Assembly: GCA_948688495.1 (NCBI GenBank)
Contig: CAPQSW010000011.1
Location: 44,588 to 79,217, forward strand
DNA length: 34,630 nucleotides
Direction: 5' to 3'
Source: an uncultured Lachnospiraceae bacterium
Lineage (GTDB): Bacteria > Bacillota > Clostridia > Lachnospirales > Lachnospiraceae
Shown piece after piece: positions 31,911 through 34,630 of the stretch; within the stretch, counting starts at the first letter, position 1, and each line of letters begins with the position of its first letter. The notes below the pieces were generated by a model, which saw nothing but the letters and a program-made list of their open reading frames with translations, was not told where the DNA came from and searched no databases. The position numbers and the translations under genes are program-made.

Positions 31911-33233
31911 TTACAGGGTTTTCTGGAAAGCTTCTACCGCCGCCGTATATACTGCCTGGAACGGGACCTTGCATTGCCTTGCGGCTGCCGCAACGTCTTC
32001 GTATTCCGGCTTGCATTTTGTAATGCCATAGCCCGTGCTGATTTTTACTGTGATTTCTCCATAGACAGTAGAAACCTTGCGGAATTGTGCGTCCAGCGTC
32101 CTTCGGTAACAAGGTTGGATGCGTACGCCGCGGGTGGCTGTGTGCTTTAAAATCAGCCGGCTGAAACGGCTTTCTTCCGATACGTTACACAGGACGGTCA
32201 GAAGGATGCCGGGACGGTCTTTTTTCATGTTGACGGGAGTGGTGTAGACATCTAAGGCTCCAGCCTCACGGATAAGCGTCACGGCGTAGGAAATCGTCTC
32301 CGGGGTCATGTCATCCAGGTTACAGGAGAGCTCCAGAATCTGATCCAGACTGTGGAACTGTTCTGTATAATAGTCGGGATGTGTTTCCCTTTCAGTATCC
32401 GCTTTTAACATGCCGGGAGCGGCATAACCGGGTAATTGGCGAGGAGAGGGGACTGGAAGAATGCTAAGGTTTCCCCAGAATGCGCGCAGGCAGTTTGCTG
32501 TGTCAAAGTCTTTGGCGCCCATGCCGTATCCGGTCCGCTCGATGGACATAGGAGGCATGGGCGTAAACTGGCTGGCGAAATGTTTCAGCAGGGCGGCTCC
32601 GGTAGGGGTGCATAATTCACCAGTCACGCTTCCGCCGTAGATTGGCACATCCCTGAGGATTTCAGCGGTGGCAGGGGCAGGCACGGGAAGGATTCCGTGT
32701 GCGCAGCGCACCGTGCCGCTGCCTACATGGACAGGGGATGCAATAATCTGTTCCGGGCTTAATAATTCCAAAAGCAGGCAGCATCCGATAACATCCATTA
32801 AGGCATCCAGCGTTCCTACCTCATGAAAATGAATCTGTGAAATGTCGGTATGGTGTGCGGTGCTCTCTGCATTACCGATTAAAGTATACACGGCCTTGGC
32901 GTGTTCCTTTACAAAGGAAGATACAAAAAGATGGTCAATCTTCTCTAACATCTCAGGATAACTGGTGTGCAAATGGTTGTGTTCATTGGCATGTTCCTGG
33001 GGAATATCCATGTCTGGCAGTTCTTCGCGGCCGAGAATCACAACGTTTATTTTTGTGCCCCAGATACCGCATTTCTCAGAAGAAACAGCATTCAACATAA
33101 TTTCATTTGGAAAGAGGCTGTTCATGGACTTTAAAAACAGGTCTTTCTCAGAATCCGGCAAAAGTTCGTAGAGCGCGCCCATTAACATATCTCCGGCTGC
33201 GCCCATATTACATTCAAGATAAAGTGTTTTCAA
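31911..33233 (-). CDS. larC: LarC, nickel insertase for nickel-pincer nucleotide cofactor
   Basis: The 440-residue protein has the LarC N-terminal signature (NMGAAGDMLMGAL), a His-rich loop (HANEHNHLH), the HFHEVGTLDALMDV block, GTVRCAHGILPVPAPATAE and TPTGAALL. LarC inserts Ni into the pyridinium dithiocarboxylate ring made by LarB and LarE, giving the cofactor of lactate racemase LarA and relatives. The start is TTG, overlapping the larB stop as TTGA with GGAGGT eight bases upstream. In Lactobacillus plantarum LarC needs a ribosomal frameshift; here it is one uninterrupted frame. larA and larE are not in the window. Confidence 0.93.
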   Translation of the reverse strand: MKTLYLECNMGAAGDMLMGALYELLPDSEKDLFLKSMNSLFPNEIMLNAVSSEKCGIWGTKINVVILGREELPDMDIPQEHANEHNHLHTSYPEMLEKIDHLFVSSFVKEHAKAVYTLIGNAESTAHHTDISQIHFHEVGTLDALMDVIGCCLLLELLSPEQIIASPVHVGSGTVRCAHGILPVPAPATAEILRDVPIYGGSVTGELCTPTGAALLKHFASQFTPMPPMSIERTGYGMGAKDFDTANCLRAFWGNLSILPVPSPRQLPGYAAPGMLKADTERETHPDYYTEQFHSLDQILELSCNLDDMTPETISYAVTLIREAGALDVYTTPVNMKKDRPGILLTVLCNVSEESRFSRLILKHTATRGVRIQPCYRRTLDAQFRKVSTVYGEITVKISTGYGITKCKPEYEDVAAAARQCKVPFQAVYTAAVEAFQKTL

Positions 33234-33991
33234 TTTTTATTACCTCCTATATGATTAATCATGCTGGCTAGATAACCGGCGCCAAAGCCATTATCAATAT
33301 TTACTACGCTGACACCGCTGGCACAGGAATTCAGCATAGAGAGCAGGGCGGATAGTCCCTGGAAATTAGCCCCATAACCGATGCTGGTGGGAACTGCAAT
33401 TACCGGGCAGTCAGACAGGCCGCCGATGACGCTGGCAAGCGCTCCTTCCATGCCTGCGACAGCAACAATAACGGTTGCCTTTGAAATGATGTCCACGTGG
33501 GAGAGGAGACGGTGGATACCTGCAACACCTACATCATAGAGCCGTTCTGTTTTATTTCCCAATACTTCTGCGGTCAGGGCAGCCTCCTCCGCCACTGGAA
33601 TATCGCTTGTGCCGCCTGTGGCGATAACGATAGTGCCAGAGGCAGAAATCTGTTCCCTGCGGTTTACAATTCCCACATGGGAAAGCTTATCATAAGTGAG
33701 TGAAAAATGTTCTGACAGATAAGCGGCGTCCTCTGGCGCAAGCCGGGTAATCAGAATATTTTCAGAATGATGGGACAGCATGGAGTTTATGATTCCTTCC
33801 ATCTGTCCGACGGTCTTCCCGCTGCCATAAATTACTTCCGGCGTGCCCTGGCGAATGTGCCTGTGATGGTCAATTTTGGCGTACCCAAGGTCTTCAAAAG
33901 GGCTGAGTTTCAATTGTTCGTAGGCTGTATGGATGTCCAGCTTACCGTCTTGAACCTGTTGTAAAACTGATATCATATGCTGTGATTCCAT
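33230..33991 (-). CDS. larB: LarB, carboxylase/hydrolase for nickel-pincer nucleotide cofactor
   Basis: The start is placed at 33991 (253 residues): of two adjacent ATGs this one is better spaced from AAGAGG. The C-terminal half has the AIR-carboxylase-like fold of PurE: VIATGGTSDIPVAEEA, the VGVAGIHRLL stretch, VAVAGMEGALASVIGG and VPTSIGYGA, with NIDNGFGAGY at the end. LarB carboxylates nicotinic acid adenine dinucleotide and hydrolyses it to the mononucleotide, the first step of the pincer cofactor. It is the first gene of a larBC operon with four-base overlap to larC and its own strong promoter. Confidence 0.93.
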   Translation of the reverse strand: MESQHMISVLQQVQDGKLDIHTAYEQLKLSPFEDLGYAKIDHHRHIRQGTPEVIYGSGKTVGQMEGIINSMLSHHSENILITRLAPEDAAYLSEHFSLTYDKLSHVGIVNRREQISASGTIVIATGGTSDIPVAEEAALTAEVLGNKTERLYDVGVAGIHRLLSHVDIISKATVIVAVAGMEGALASVIGGLSDCPVIAVPTSIGYGANFQGLSALLSMLNSCASGVSVVNIDNGFGAGYLASMINHIGGNKN

Positions 33992-34034
33992 CATAACCTC
34001 TTTTCTGCAAAAAAATGCGTAATTGATATGAATA

Positions 34035-34063
34035 ATTATAGGATTATCGCACAGAATAGTCAA
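34035..34063 (-). promoter_or_regulatory. Promoter of larBC
   Basis: On the minus strand TTGACT (34063-34058) and a perfect TATAAT (34040-34035) are 17 bp apart, about 45 bp before the larB start. Confidence 0.75.
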
Positions 34064-34274
34064 GAAAGCAGAAGATTGATTTTGTGAAAAATTGTTGAAT
34101 CTGACGGTTTTAAGAAAAATACCAATGAGATTGTAGAAATTTTCACCACAGGATGAAAAGAAAAATAAAAAAAGGAATAAAATGAATGGTTTTTTATGAA
34201 GAAAAAAGAATCAGATTTTAGGAAATAACTGTCAGTTTTTTGTTTTTTTCAGTAAAATGCACCTGGTTGGAAAT

Positions 34275-34303
34275 TTGACAAATGAAGAAAAAGATGGCAT
34301 AAT
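34275..34303 (+). promoter_or_regulatory. Promoter of HPr-like gene
   Basis: A perfect TTGACA (34275-34280) and CATAAT (34298-34303) are 17 bp apart, about 45 bp before the start. The rest of 34064-34274 is A/T-rich and shows no gene. Confidence 0.7.
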
Positions 34304-34347
34304 TTTCAAAACTCAGATGGAAATGCAAGGTAGAAAGGATGAGGAAT

Positions 34348-34575
34348 ATGAACGAGAGAATTATTAAATTAGCAGATGCTGATGAAGTATGTGAATTTGT
34401 AAGTGCTGCTGGTAAATGTGATTTTGATGTCGACGTTTCCTACCAGCGCATGGTCATTGATGCCAAGTCCATATTAGGAGTCATGGGGCTTGGGGTAGAA
34501 AAGGAACTAACAGTAAAGTATGGCGGCAAAGATCTGAGTTTTGAAAATGTACTAAGTAAGTACACTGTTGCTTAA
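34348..34575 (+). CDS. HPr-like protein without the phosphorylatable histidine region
   Basis: The start is the ATG at 34348 (75 residues), eight bases after AAAGGA; an ATG nine bases earlier abuts that site. The second half matches HPr around the regulatory serine (VIDAKSILGVMGLG), and the overall length equals HPr. The first half lacks the GIHARPA block: the active-site histidine of PTS phosphotransfer is absent (LADADEVCEFVSAAG instead). It therefore cannot pass phosphate from enzyme I to sugar permeases. Like Crh, it may act only through the serine, as a regulator (inference). It is monocistronic in the window. Confidence 0.8.
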   Translation: MNERIIKLADADEVCEFVSAAGKCDFDVDVSYQRMVIDAKSILGVMGLGVEKELTVKYGGKDLSFENVLSKYTVA

Positions 34576-34580
34576 TTTGT

Positions 34581-34620
34581 CCTAAGGAGGGACCCAACGA
34601 AGTTGGGAGGATGCCTTAGG
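34581..34620. other. Two-tier inverted repeat (structured RNA or terminator stem)
   Basis: An outer pair CCTAAGG/CCTTAGG (34581-34587, 34614-34620) encloses internal loops AGGGA and AGGATG. An inner pair CCCAAC/GTTGGG (34593-34598, 34602-34607) closes a GAA triloop. It starts five bases after the HPr-like stop. No T-run follows within the ten bases left, so it is not a standard terminator as far as seen. It could be the first stem of a leader RNA for the next gene. Confidence 0.5.
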
Positions 34621-34630
34621 GCTCTTAGAA

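Noticed and set aside
31761..32150. Plus-strand frame opposite the end of larC
   Set aside because: It starts within the terminator region and is complementary to well-conserved LarC sequence.

Overview
The window looks like a chromosomal segment of a Clostridia-class Firmicute, most probably a Lachnospiraceae-type gut anaerobe. The support is indirect: strong AGGAGG-type ribosome binding sites, a GHKL/LytTR two-component pair, large secreted proteins built from PPC, BspA-type leucine-rich, MBG/YDG-like, Big2 and Fn3-like modules, and an AAA-ATPase/PD-(D/E)XK protein of a type abundant in gut anaerobes. No rRNA, tRNA, CRISPR array or insertion sequence was recognised.

Layout. (1) Positions 1-5282 hold the end of a Ser/Thr protein kinase, two membrane proteins with C-terminal FHA domains and an ABC transporter with two N-terminal FHA domains; this reads as a phosphothreonine-signalling/export cluster. 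A secreted three-PPC-domain protein follows (5338-7320). (2) Positions 7380-9879 hold a PIN-domain protein with an overlapping 71-residue partner (putative toxin-antitoxin) and, on the minus strand, an AAA-ATPase/PD-(D/E)XK protein. (3) Positions 10109-24374 form a 14-kb tellurium-resistance (Ter)-type island. Its genes are two phosphoribosyltransferases (PRTase_2+TRSP and PRTase_1+PELOTA), a minus-strand CitE-like C-C lyase, a YceG-trypsin fusion, a rhomboid protease, a three-module YceG protein, TelA, a run of TerD-domain genes (two intact, one pseudogene, one with an apparent internal deletion), a P-type cation ATPase and a HAD phosphatase. The ATP-grasp enzyme often found with this biosynthetic module is not in the window. 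(4) Positions 24335-31743 hold a minus-strand sensor kinase and LytTR regulator, divergent from a secreted CHAP-like/LRR protein, followed by a secreted Cthe_2159-type beta-helix protein. (5) Positions 31911-33991 (minus) encode LarC and LarB of nickel-pincer cofactor synthesis. (6) A small HPr-like protein lacking the catalytic histidine region and a structured inverted repeat close the window.

How they may work together. In the Ter island the PRTases, lyase and HAD enzyme are thought (from published comparative genomics of Ter systems) to make a nucleoside-like metabolite, while TerD/TelA/P-type ATPase act at the membrane with Ca2+. The unusual part here is the addition of two proteases, one fused to a YceG module and one rhomboid. 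The three secreted proteins outside the island share a related C-terminal Fn3-like end, suggesting a common surface-display role. Strong sigma-A-like promoters (17-bp spacers) could be read for the island, the rhomboid gene, the CitE-like gene, the two-component pair, the LRR protein, larB and the HPr-like gene.
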